A stretch of 6,035 nucleotides of DNA, taken from the NCBI GenBank assembly GCA_021789565.1, contig JAJYJL010000574.1, positions 1 to 6,035 of the forward strand, given 5' to 3'. This stretch comes from Acidobacteriota bacterium. GTDB taxonomy: Bacteria; Acidobacteriota; Terriglobia; UBA7540. Below, one piece after another: positions 1 through 5,899 of this stretch. The position numbers and the translations under genes are program-made. The notes below the pieces were generated by a model. The model saw nothing but the letters and a program-made list of their open reading frames with translations. It was not told the origin of the DNA and did no database searches. The first letter of the stretch is position 1; the number at the start of each line of letters is the position of its first letter.

Positions 1-384
1 GGAGTCAACTCGATCGTCGGTCGAACCCATAGCCAGCGCTACCACGGAACCAAACGAGAACCCCATCATTACCACAGGGATTCGCGGAAACCGCCCTTCC
101 AAATAATCCAGTGCTGCGCGGGCGTCGTCACGCTCGCCGATGCCGTCAGCGTGCTTCCCTTCGCTGTGGCCGACTCCGCGGAAATTGAAGCGCAGAGCCG
201 GAATTCCCAAATGAGTTGCGGCCTTGGCAGCCCGAAAAACAACCTTGTTATGCATGGTGCCGCCGTACAGCGGATGAGGATGGCACACGATGGCGAGCCG
301 GCGCGGCGTCCACTCAGGATTCCATTCGAGCAAAGCCTCGAGTCCTCCTTCGGGTCCGGGAATGTTAAGACGTTCGATCTTCGT
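1..384 (-). CDS. Alpha/beta hydrolase, COG2945-like, N-terminal part (runs off the left edge)
   Basis: Read leftward, the frame encodes the first half of a cytoplasmic serine hydrolase of the alpha/beta-fold type related to COG2945; such proteins are mostly uncharacterised esterase- or peptidase-like enzymes, and the substrate cannot be told. Visible marks, numbered from the ACG at 384: the IPGPEG start of the first strand (8-13), an HPHPLYGG block (35-42) that usually shapes the oxyanion hole, RFNFRGVGHSEG (65-76), and the nucleophile elbow G-F-S-F-G at 108-112 with Ser110 as the likely nucleophile. The acid and histidine of the triad lie beyond the window. The frame is open from 435, but has no ATG or GTG in the right place. 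GGAGG at 390-394 sits 5 nt before ACG at 384, and a start there fits the family N-terminus. CTG at 399 and TTG at 429 are alternatives without a ribosome-binding site. An ATG at 389 abuts the GGAGG but is in another frame. The family call is firm; the start is not. Confidence 0.85.
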
Positions 385-389
385 GGCAT

Positions 390-394
390 CCTCC
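390..394 (-). promoter_or_regulatory. Shine-Dalgarno site of the hydrolase gene
   Basis: GGAGG read on the minus strand, with 5 nt (ATGCC) to the in-frame ACG at 384. It is the only strong ribosome-binding site near the N-terminus of this gene. The ATG immediately touching it is out of frame and too close to be used with it. The site therefore favours ACG, a very rare start, or points to a T-to-C change or base error in an original ATG. Confidence 0.45.
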
Positions 395-437
395 GTCAGA
401 CAGATTAAGGTTAGATTGCTACAGCGCAAGAACTGTC

Positions 438-467
438 ACATTAGGCATGGCAGGCTGCCTCTGTCAA
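438..467 (-). promoter_or_regulatory. Candidate sigma-70 promoter for the hydrolase gene
   Basis: On the minus strand a perfect -35 hexamer TTGACA (467-462) is followed after 18 nt by TAATGT (443-438), which matches the -10 consensus at only 3 of 6 positions. Transcription would begin near 431, giving a leader of about 45 nt before the ACG at 384, or an almost leaderless message if the TTG at 429 is used. The position and direction fit, but the weak -10 keeps this tentative. Confidence 0.35.
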
Positions 468-619
468 CATCCGGCCGCCGGCAGGGCAACCCATTGGATC
501 GCCCCGGAAATACAGCAATGCCCCGAGTGCGAGTAACAACTCGCCGGTCCGGAGGATGAAATCATAAAACTAATGTAGGTAGGCCGGACCTAAAAACGCG
601 TTCACTTCAGCCCTGCCAG

Positions 620-632
620 TTGTAAACTACAA
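620..632. promoter_or_regulatory. Operator-like dyad TTGTA-AAC-TACAA overlapping the -35
   Basis: Two perfect 5-bp inverted arms are separated by 3 bp. The left arm coincides with the predicted -35 hexamer of the operon promoter, the usual place for a repressor site. No regulator is encoded in the window and the dyad does not match an operator I can name, so function is inferred from symmetry and position only. A dyad this short can also arise by chance. Confidence 0.25.
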
Positions 633-649
633 GGTGAGTTTCTTATATT
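620..649 (+). promoter_or_regulatory. Candidate sigma-70 promoter of the four-gene operon
   Basis: TTGTAA (620-625, 4 of 6 consensus positions) lies 18 nt upstream of TATATT (644-649, 5 of 6). Transcription would begin near 656, leaving a leader of about 90 nt before the proposed ATT start at 748. This is the best rightward promoter-like sequence in the intergenic region. A short dyad overlaps the -35, which suggests control by a DNA-binding protein. Confidence 0.4.
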
Positions 650-737
650 ATCGCCAGAAGGGCTGGCGTTCGGTGCGGGGGATCAAGAGTATATCGCCGG
701 CTACAATCAGTTAAAAAGAAAGTCGTTTCCTGCCGTG

Positions 738-742
738 GGAGG
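738..742 (+). promoter_or_regulatory. Shine-Dalgarno site that fixes the SH3-protein start
   Basis: GGAGG, within GGGAGGAA, ends 5 nt before the ATT at 748. No ATG, GTG or TTG occurs in the downstream gene's frame until the GTG at 859, which lies after the membrane segment. The site therefore argues for initiation at ATT 748, a near-cognate codon known from a few bacterial genes such as infC. Confidence 0.6.
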
Positions 743-747
743 AACTT

Positions 748-1731
748 ATTAGAACCAGGTCCATCGTCATTATTATCCTTGCATGCGTTGCGTTCGCCAT
801 AATTATAGTCGCCGCCTACCATTGGAGCCACGGTTCCGGCCCCGGCGCTCCGCTGGAGGTGGAGTACGTCACGTCGCCCTCGCTCGACATGCTCGACACG
901 CCGGCAATCGTCCACAAAGTGCTTGCCGTGCTGAAATATGGCGACCGCGTAGAGGTCCTGAAAAAGCAAGGAAGCTGGGCAAAGGTTCGAGCGGGCAATG
1001 GGAACGAAGGCTGGGTGATTACTAAAGTACTCGTTCAGGCACAGAATTTCGAAAACGGACAGAAACTCCTTCAGGAACTCAGAAGCAAACAGGTGCAGGC
1101 AACAGGGCACACCGTTTTGGCCGCAAACATTCATCTGGAACCCAATCGGGAGGCCCCTGCGCTCGGGATGCTGACGCAAGGCCAACCCCTGGACGTGTTT
1201 GATCGTCGCATGGTCGCAAGAAACGAGCCTGGCGGCGAACCCAAGCAAGTCGTATCCGCTGCTCCTGCCACAGACGCCTGGTATCTGGTGCAATCCGACA
1301 AGCGCGCAGGGTGGGTCCTGGGACGGCTGATCACGCTTGATATCCCTGATGCGATTTCGCAATATGCAGCAGATTACAATACCGTGGCATGGTTTGTGAT
1401 GAATACCATTCGGGACGGAAACAACAGCGTTCCGCAGTATCTTGTCGCCGATCGCGAGGGAACGATGGAATTCGATTTCACCCACATCCGCGTTTTTACC
1501 TGGTCCGTGCGGGCGCACCACTATGTCACGTCATTTGTTAAGAGCGGCTTGAGAGGCAGATTCCCAATCCAGGTTGAGCACATCAACAATGTTCCGTATT
1601 TCAGGCTCCGGCTTCTGGACCGGGATGGTAAGAAGATTCAAAGCGTCTATGGCCTGTTCAACACCATTGTGCGACCGGTTGGCATAGTAGACGGATGGGA
1701 AAGTAACGCGATGCCCTCGAGCCGAAGGTAA
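748..1731 (+). CDS. Membrane-anchored protein with two SH3-like domains
   Basis: The product, 327 aa from the ATT at 748, has a short basic N-terminus (R2, R4), one strongly hydrophobic segment at about residues 5-24, and a long extracytoplasmic part. A first bacterial SH3-like domain covers about 38-96 and ends in a typical GWVITKVLV strand. A polar, probably helical linker follows (98-120), then a second SH3-like domain at about 121-197 with an unusually long insert before its closing GWVLGRLI. A C-terminal beta-rich domain at about 200-317 is of no family I recognise. Such domains often bind cell-wall peptides or proteins. No catalytic motif is seen, so a scaffold or binding role is likely. 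A conventional call would start at the GTG at 859 (residue 38), which has no ribosome-binding site and cuts off the membrane segment and the start of the first domain. It is first in a likely operon, 48 bp before the acyltransferase gene. The family call is good; the start is probable. Confidence 0.8.
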   Translation: MRTRSIVIIILACVAFAIIIVAAYHWSHGSGPGAPLEVEYVTSPSLDMLDTPAIVHKVLAVLKYGDRVEVLKKQGSWAKVRAGNGNEGWVITKVLVQAQNFENGQKLLQELRSKQVQATGHTVLAANIHLEPNREAPALGMLTQGQPLDVFDRRMVARNEPGGEPKQVVSAAPATDAWYLVQSDKRAGWVLGRLITLDIPDAISQYAADYNTVAWFVMNTIRDGNNSVPQYLVADREGTMEFDFTHIRVFTWSVRAHHYVTSFVKSGLRGRFPIQVEHINNVPYFRLRLLDRDGKKIQSVYGLFNTIVRPVGIVDGWESNAMPSSRR

Positions 1732-1779
1732 GCCGGCTTCTGCAAAACTGAAGCGGGAGTTTTATCGAAAGGAAATACT

Positions 1780-3180
1780 TTGTCCTTGCAAAGTCGTGTC
1801 CGTGTCCAGTCACACGACATTCCGTTTTTCTACCGCCTGATGAGAGCAGTGGTACGCGCGGGACTCTGGATCTTCTTCCCCAGGCCCCGATTGCTCAACC
1901 GGGAAAGGCTTGAGCAAACCGGACCAGCTCTTCTTCTCGTCAGCCATCCGCGTAGCTTTGCTGCCTCGCTTCTGTTTGTTTCCGCTCTCGACCGCCGGGT
2001 ACATTGCCTGATTCCCTCTGGCAAGATTCATGGCTTTTTTCGCAAGTTGGCCGCGCGCGCTTTGGGAGTCTGCACTCTCGATTTCACAACTGAACAACAG
2101 GATGACTGGCCTGCTCCCTGCATGAAACTCCTGGCGAACCAGGAAGTGATAGCGCTCTTCGCAGGAGAGGCACGGCTAGATGGAGCCCATCGCCCGCCAG
2201 TTGCAGATTTTGCCGCGCGGCTAGCGGTGGAAGCGATCCTGCAAGGGCAGGAGGACCTTCAACCCACAATCTATCCGTTGCACTGGTTCCTTGGCACGGG
2301 CCGCCGCGGGCCCGAACCTTTGGTGTATGTTGATACTCCCATTCAGGCCACAGATTTCTTGCCCAAAGTCGGCGAAGACCTCGCGGAAGCGTCCCAGCAA
2401 CTTGTCGAAGCGATCGGGATTGCGATGAGCGCAAATATATTTGGCTTGGCGGAACAGGAACTTGAAAATTTCACCGGAGAACTGGAGGATTTGTCGCGCG
2501 AAGACCTCCGTCTGCAATGGGCACGCCGGCCAAATTGGAAGCAACGGCCGGAAGACCTGGAACTCAGCAGTATTGCCAGGAAATGGGTCGTCGAACAAAA
2601 CCGTACAAACCCCGCGAGTCTGGTTGAACTCCGCGAAGCTCTGGATGCCTACCGCGAAGCTCGCCGGAGATGTTCAATGGAAGAATTCATTACTGAAGTC
2701 TCCGGCCCATGGCAGTCGTCCGGCGCCGGGGTCGCCGCGGCGTGGGTTGAAACGGTGCTTGGATTTCCGTTAGCGCTCTATGGAATGGTTAATCATCTTC
2801 CGGCGGTCATAGTTCTTTTAGCAAGCGGTCTGTTCAAGAGTTCACCCAGAAGAGATCCCAAAGTCGAATGGCTATTCCGAATGTTCATCGTGTTGAGTTC
2901 TTACACCGCTCAGGTTTTCATCGTTCACTTCTGGTGGGGCCGGGCGGCCGCAGGGTATTACACTTTGACCCTGCCCCTTTCAGGCGCTTATCTTTGGCGC
3001 TACCGCTGGCTGGTGCGGCATCGAACCCATGTGCTGATCCGGAAAGTGCTGCATCCCGGCCGGTCGGCCCGCGTCACGCGAGAAAGAAAGAATCTCCTCG
3101 ACAGGTTTGCTCTGGAGTTCGAGCGCTCCCTGCGGTCTTCGCGAACGCCGAACGAACCCTCAACTGATTTCGCCCAATGA
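1780..3180 (+). CDS. PlsC/GPAT-like acyltransferase with C-terminal membrane domain and altered HxxxxD motif
   Basis: The 466-aa product resembles glycerol-phosphate acyltransferases, which move acyl chains to an alcohol acceptor at the inner membrane. The start is TTG, 6 nt after AAAGGA. An amphipathic N-terminus (19-45) leads to the motif-I region LLLVSHPRSF (51-60), where His56 is kept. The aspartate expected 5 or 6 residues after it is Ala61 or Ala62. A motif-III-like LFAGEARLD (126-134) stands where FPEGTR is usual, and TIYPLHWF (163-170) may be motif IV. A charged helical region follows (about 195-300). The C-terminal part has hydrophobic segments at about 318-349, 366-384 and 388-405 and ends in a basic tail. 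The fold and membrane location are fairly clear. The loss of the catalytic aspartate means the enzyme may be inactive, use another residue, or act on another substrate. An alternative is a non-catalytic lipid-binding relative. It lies between the SH3 gene and the creatininase-family gene, 13 bp before the latter. Confidence 0.75.
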   Translation: MSLQSRVRVQSHDIPFFYRLMRAVVRAGLWIFFPRPRLLNRERLEQTGPALLLVSHPRSFAASLLFVSALDRRVHCLIPSGKIHGFFRKLAARALGVCTLDFTTEQQDDWPAPCMKLLANQEVIALFAGEARLDGAHRPPVADFAARLAVEAILQGQEDLQPTIYPLHWFLGTGRRGPEPLVYVDTPIQATDFLPKVGEDLAEASQQLVEAIGIAMSANIFGLAEQELENFTGELEDLSREDLRLQWARRPNWKQRPEDLELSSIARKWVVEQNRTNPASLVELREALDAYREARRRCSMEEFITEVSGPWQSSGAGVAAAWVETVLGFPLALYGMVNHLPAVIVLLASGLFKSSPRRDPKVEWLFRMFIVLSSYTAQVFIVHFWWGRAAAGYYTLTLPLSGAYLWRYRWLVRHRTHVLIRKVLHPGRSARVTRERKNLLDRFALEFERSLRSSRTPNEPSTDFAQ

Positions 3181-3193
3181 AGGCCTGAGCAAC

Positions 3194-4168
3194 ATGGATG
3201 AAATTCCTCCATCCAGCGCCAGGAAGCTGACTGCGACGGGAAAGGGCCGCATTTTTTGTCTCGAAGAGCTAACTTTTCCCGAACTTGAGGCCCTTGACCG
3301 CGCACGCACCGTCGTGCTCTTCGCCGTCAGCCCGCTTGAAGAGCACGGCCCTCACCTTCCCGTTGGCACCGACCTGATAACGGCGGATACAATCTGCAGA
3401 AAACTGGCCGAGAGGATACTCGAAGCAAAGCCCGGGTGGACGGTTCTGATTGGCCCCAGTATTCCGATCGGCGCCTCAGCATTCGACCGCGCCGGAACGC
3501 TCCTGGCTCGCGCGCGTACAGTAAGGAATGTCACCCTCGATTATGGAGCGGCACTCGCCCGCCACGGGTTCAGCTATCTTCTGGTTCTGAATGGTCACGG
3601 CGGGCCTCGCCACATCGTGGCCCTCGAAGAGGCTGCGGCCGCAGTCTCAAGACGCTATAAGGTCCGAATGCTTTCCGTGAGCGGTCCGGTGCTCTGGGAA
3701 TTCATGCGCGGCCGATACGCGAATCGCCTGGAAGCCATCCTCGGTCGCCCGTTTACGCCAATGGAACGTGCGGCGCTCAGCGGGGATACCCATGCCGGAA
3801 TGTGGGAAACGTCGCTTGTTCTCCTGGCCCGGCCGGAGCTGGTGAGTTCAATATACGCGGGCCTGCCGATACAGAAGTTCAGGCTCATTGACGCCCTCCG
3901 CAGAGACTACCCTTTGCAACTGGGAAACCGGATGGGCTATATTGGAACGCCTTCGGCCGCTTGCAGAGAGTTGGGGCTGGCTGCGCAGCAATTATTTCTT
4001 GAGGCAGTGTGGGAACTGGTCTTGCCAGTGCTGGACGCCCGGAACAGGAAATGGTGGCGGACTTCCATTTTGTACAAGCTCCCGTTCCTGCGCACGGCAT
4101 TTCCCTGCGTGGCCGCCGTGGCGAGCCTTGTGCTTGCAGCGTGGGCAATCCTGCATTGGCTTTACTGA
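3194..4168 (+). CDS. Creatininase-family metal amidohydrolase with a C-terminal membrane anchor
   Basis: Members of this family hydrolyse cyclic or linear amides with a two-metal centre; examples are creatininase, the mycofactocin peptidase MftE and formamide hydrolases. In this 324-aa protein the metal-site motif EEHGPHLPVGTD (49-60) supplies Glu49, His51 and Asp60, with the same spacing as creatininase Glu34, His36 and Asp45. NGHGGP (133-138) supplies His135, matching His120. DTHAGMWETS (198-207) and GYIGTPSAA (248-256) are further family blocks. The glutamate of creatininase NGHYEN is a glycine here, as in the non-creatininase NGHGGN branches, so creatinine is an unlikely substrate. After the catalytic domain a basic stretch (283-300) leads to a hydrophobic segment at about 301-322 that reaches almost to the end, like a tail anchor. 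This is unusual for the family and places the enzyme on the inner membrane. ATG 3194 is chosen, 13 bp after the previous stop; the frame opens earlier, but an earlier start would overlap the acyltransferase gene. The true substrate is unknown. Confidence 0.9.
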   Translation: MDEIPPSSARKLTATGKGRIFCLEELTFPELEALDRARTVVLFAVSPLEEHGPHLPVGTDLITADTICRKLAERILEAKPGWTVLIGPSIPIGASAFDRAGTLLARARTVRNVTLDYGAALARHGFSYLLVLNGHGGPRHIVALEEAAAAVSRRYKVRMLSVSGPVLWEFMRGRYANRLEAILGRPFTPMERAALSGDTHAGMWETSLVLLARPELVSSIYAGLPIQKFRLIDALRRDYPLQLGNRMGYIGTPSAACRELGLAAQQLFLEAVWELVLPVLDARNRKWWRTSILYKLPFLRTAFPCVAAVASLVLAAWAILHWLY

Positions 4169-4172
4169 TGCC

Positions 4173-4180
4173 AAAGGAGA
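4173..4180 (+). promoter_or_regulatory. Shine-Dalgarno site of the ornithine cyclodeaminase-family gene
   Basis: AAAGGAGA ends 3 nt before the ATG at 4184 and lies wholly in the 15-bp gap after the creatininase-family stop. It decides the ATG start and shows that the last operon gene has its own strong translation signal. Confidence 0.7.
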
Positions 4181-4183
4181 ATA

Positions 4184-5155
4184 ATGGCGCTTTTCCTGTC
4201 TGAAGCAGATGTTCTGGAACTCTTCCCCATGAAGCAGGCTCTTGAACGCATGGAAGCCAGCCTCGCAGCCCAGTACAGCGGTACGGCCGTCAATCAATCC
4301 CGGCGGCGGCTTTTTCAGCCTGGGTTTTCGCTTCACTACATGGCGGCCGCACTGGCAGACGAGCGCCTGGCGGGGATGAAGATCTACACCATCACGTCCG
4401 GTGCGGCACGATTTCTTGTGCTGCTGTTCGACACCAGGACGGGCGAGATGCTCGCCACTCTTGAAGCAGACCACCTGGGCCGGATTCGGACCGGGGCGGC
4501 AAGCGGTGTGGCAACTCGACATATGGCACGCCCAGATGCGTCAACAATTGGAATGATCGGCGCTGGGCGGCAGGCGCGAACGCAACTGGAGGCCGTCACC
4601 GGCGTGCGTCAGATCCGTGCCGCCAGAGTATTCGCCAGAAACGAAACGCACCTCGTGGAATTCTGCAAAGAGATGACAACGCGCCTTGGAATTCCCGTCG
4701 AGCCCGCAGCCAGCGCTGAAGAGGCTGCGCGTTTTGGCGACATCGTGGTCGCAGCGACGACTTCGGCGGAACCCGTCGTCAAGGGCGAATGGCTCCGTCC
4801 GGGGACCCACGTCAACGCCATCGGAGCCAACATGGCCAGCCGCCGGGAATTGGATGACGCGGTGCTGCGAAGAGCCGCAGTCATCGCAGTCGATTCCATC
4901 GATCAGGCTCACGAAGAAGCCGGCGATCTTGTGCAGGGACTCGAGGCAGCCAATCGAAGCTGGGATGAGGTTGTGGAATTGAAGGACATTGTGGCCGGAA
5001 GCACACCATCCCGTAAATCGACCGAGGATGTAACAGTCTTTAAGTCGTGCGGCATCGCGATCTGGGACGTAACGGCCGCCGGCTTTATTTATCGTGGGGC
5101 GGTTGAGAGGAAAAAAGGAAAACCCTTCGCAATCTGGCAAGAATTGCCCCGCTAG
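4184..5155 (+). CDS. Ornithine cyclodeaminase/mu-crystallin family NAD(P)-dependent enzyme
   Basis: This 323-aa protein has the normal length of a family that includes ornithine cyclodeaminase, archaeal alanine dehydrogenase, ketimine and pyrroline-2-carboxylate reductases, SbnB and mu-crystallin. These act in the cytoplasm on amino acids or cyclic imines with NAD(P). Visible marks are GMKIYT with Lys66 (the family's catalytic lysine position), GRIRTGAASGVA with Arg102 (carboxylate-binding arginine), the nucleotide-binding loop IGAGRQA (125-131), VDSID with Asp237 (equivalent of the catalytic aspartate), and the conserved EDVTVFKSCG block (281-290). The segment before Lys66 reads LHYMAAAL, without the acidic residue that true ornithine cyclodeaminases have before their MP motif, so ornithine to proline is not assured. 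A reductase or dehydrogenase role is as likely. It is the last gene of the operon, its ATG lying 15 bp after the creatininase-family stop. The family is certain; the substrate is open. Confidence 0.92.
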   Translation: MALFLSEADVLELFPMKQALERMEASLAAQYSGTAVNQSRRRLFQPGFSLHYMAAALADERLAGMKIYTITSGAARFLVLLFDTRTGEMLATLEADHLGRIRTGAASGVATRHMARPDASTIGMIGAGRQARTQLEAVTGVRQIRAARVFARNETHLVEFCKEMTTRLGIPVEPAASAEEAARFGDIVVAATTSAEPVVKGEWLRPGTHVNAIGANMASRRELDDAVLRRAAVIAVDSIDQAHEEAGDLVQGLEAANRSWDEVVELKDIVAGSTPSRKSTEDVTVFKSCGIAIWDVTAAGFIYRGAVERKKGKPFAIWQELPR

Positions 5156-5168
5156 CGAAACCGTATTC

Positions 5169-5549
5169 TCACTTTGACGACCCCTTTGAGCCGGATTCAA
5201 TCGTAATCGTCTTCGCGATCACATCACCCGCCTCGGTAAGAGTTCCTTTTGCGAGAATTTTAATCCCCACGCGGAGGTCAGAGGCTTTGGCGGGGCTGCC
5301 ATCCTCATGCTCAATCTTCGTTGTGGAATCGTACACCACGGTAAACATCATGTTCTGGCCGCTATCCACTGTGAGCTTTCCAGAGGATTGTTCCGTAATC
5401 GTCCCATTGACTGAAAAAGAGATGTCTTGCGGGGGAGGTTCCTGGTTTTGAAAGGCCAAAGACCTGAAGGGCGTTCCGGAAAAGGCGCACGCCAACATGA
5501 GCGCCATCACAAACAGAGAGCGACGAGTTAGACGCGCCGCACTGACCAT
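5169..5549 (-). CDS. Small secreted protein with a DUF5666 domain
   Basis: The 126-aa product starts with a Sec-type signal peptide: arginines at 6, 9 and 10, a hydrophobic core at about 12-25, and a likely cleavage after SLA at about residue 32. A proline-rich linker (QNQEPPPQ) leads to a single beta-rich DUF5666 domain at about 43-120. The tail is rich in Ser, Gly and Lys. DUF5666 is a small beta-barrel-like domain found in exported proteins; its function is unknown. ATG 5549 is preferred because the signal peptide starts there. The frame stays open much further upstream (to 5813), but that extension has no family resemblance and overlaps the PilZ-like fragment in another frame. GTG 5558 is a close alternative. 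The gene converges on the operon with only 13 bp between stops. It looks complete and is probably transcribed alone. Confidence 0.85.
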   Translation of the reverse strand: MVSAARLTRRSLFVMALMLACAFSGTPFRSLAFQNQEPPPQDISFSVNGTITEQSSGKLTVDSGQNMMFTVVYDSTTKIEHEDGSPAKASDLRVGIKILAKGTLTEAGDVIAKTITIESGSKGSSK

Positions 5550-5585
5550 TCCACTCACAAGGGGAATTCTAGTCCGAATCTGGGC

Positions 5586-5594
5586 AATATACCA
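5586..5594 (-). promoter_or_regulatory. Extended -10 promoter of the DUF5666 gene
   Basis: On the minus strand TGGTATATT reads as TG, one base, then TATATT (5 of 6 to the -10 consensus), an extended -10 element. No good -35 is seen, which extended -10 promoters can do without. Transcription would start near 5579, about 30 nt before the ATG at 5549, a normal leader length. Confidence 0.4.
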
Positions 5595-5656
5595 GCGAGC
5601 AATAAGAAGACGATGGGCGGCCACTATGCAGCCGGAGCGCCAAGTCGTTTTAGAAA

Positions 5657-5899
5657 TTACTCCGGAAATCTGATGCCAAAGAGTTTTGAACCGGTCGCAT
5701 ACTGGATTCCGACTTCGCCCGCGTTTCCCGTCTTCCCTCCTACCCACACAACATGGAAAACCACCTCGAAACTGCCGGCCTTCGGCTTGACACAAATCTT
5801 CATGCCCGGCCAAAGAGTCGTGGCTACTGACTCCGGCAGGGCCTCGTTCGATACCGATGGATTATGGAATGCGGCGCCAAACGAATCGAAGCCCTTATG
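5657..5899 (-). pseudogene. C-terminal half of a PilZ-like domain (probable gene remnant)
   Basis: The minus-strand frame between a TGA at 5900-5902 and the TAA at 5657-5659 encodes 80 residues. The last 50 or so read like the second half of a PilZ domain: a LWPGMKICVKPK strand, a VVFHVVWVGG strand, a GEVGIQYA strand and the typical closing LFGIRFPE. PilZ domains bind cyclic di-GMP or act as degenerate relatives. The N-terminal half, with the RxxxR and (D/N)xSxxG binding motifs, is missing. The only ATG in frame is at 5803, which would give a 48-aa fragment. Upstream in the same frame there are two stops (5900-5902 and 5948-5950). The likeliest reading is a broken gene whose front part was lost or replaced. 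A rare-start short protein or a base error cannot be excluded. It lies 107 bp upstream of the DUF5666 gene on the same strand. Confidence 0.55.

Larger units (their letters stand above)
385..747. other. Divergent intergenic region (about 360 bp)
   Basis: This stretch separates the leftward hydrolase from the rightward operon. I see no convincing gene in it: open frames crossing it have no family resemblance and no ribosome-binding sites. It holds a candidate promoter for each direction. It also has an inverted repeat of 7 bp arms, GGTCCGG (546-552) and CCGGACC (583-589), about 30 bp apart; a 5-bp dyad TTGTA/TACAA at 620-632; and a perfect 6-bp hairpin CGCCAG/CTGGCG at 652-668 with a 5-nt loop. 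The stretch from about 669 to 736 shows nothing recognisable and is probably the 5' leader of the SH3 gene. Confidence 0.6.

Noticed and set aside
652..668. Perfect 6-bp hairpin as an intrinsic terminator
   Set aside because: It has no run of T after it and no gene ends upstream of it on either strand.
785..787. Lipoprotein signal (ILAC, Cys13) in the SH3 protein
   Set aside because: The leucine just before the alanine is atypical, the preceding hydrophobic core is too short, and the hydrophobic stretch continues well past the cysteine, as in an uncleaved anchor.
859..861. GTG start for the SH3 protein
   Set aside because: It has no ribosome-binding site, cuts off the membrane anchor and the first SH3 strand, while GGAGG sits at the right distance from ATT 748.
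643..1521. Long open frame on the minus strand, 292 codons
   Set aside because: It lies antisense to the SH3-protein gene, its translation is rich in Cys, His and Arg with no family resemblance, and the plus strand has clear SH3 domains.
1730..1739. Palindrome AAGCCGGCTT after the SH3 gene
   Set aside because: It has no loop and no T-run, so it is not a terminator, and a 10-bp palindrome can easily occur by chance.
3107..3193. Earlier TTG start for the creatininase-family protein
   Set aside because: It would overlap the acyltransferase gene by over 70 bp and add residues without family resemblance; the ATG at 3194 just after the stop is simpler.
5136..5148. GGCAA/TTGCC hairpin at the end of the operon as a terminator
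   Set aside because: The stem is only 5 bp with a 3-nt loop, it lies inside the coding region and no T-run follows on either strand.
3992..5200. Minus-strand open frames of 176 and 219 codons (3992-4522 and 4541-5200)
   Set aside because: They are antisense to the well-conserved cyclodeaminase-family gene (and the creatininase-family end) and look like shadow translations of GC-rich coding DNA.
5550..5813. N-terminal extension of the DUF5666 protein to 5813
   Set aside because: The signal peptide begins at ATG 5549, an extended -10 promoter lies inside the supposed extension, and that DNA encodes a PilZ-like fragment in another frame.
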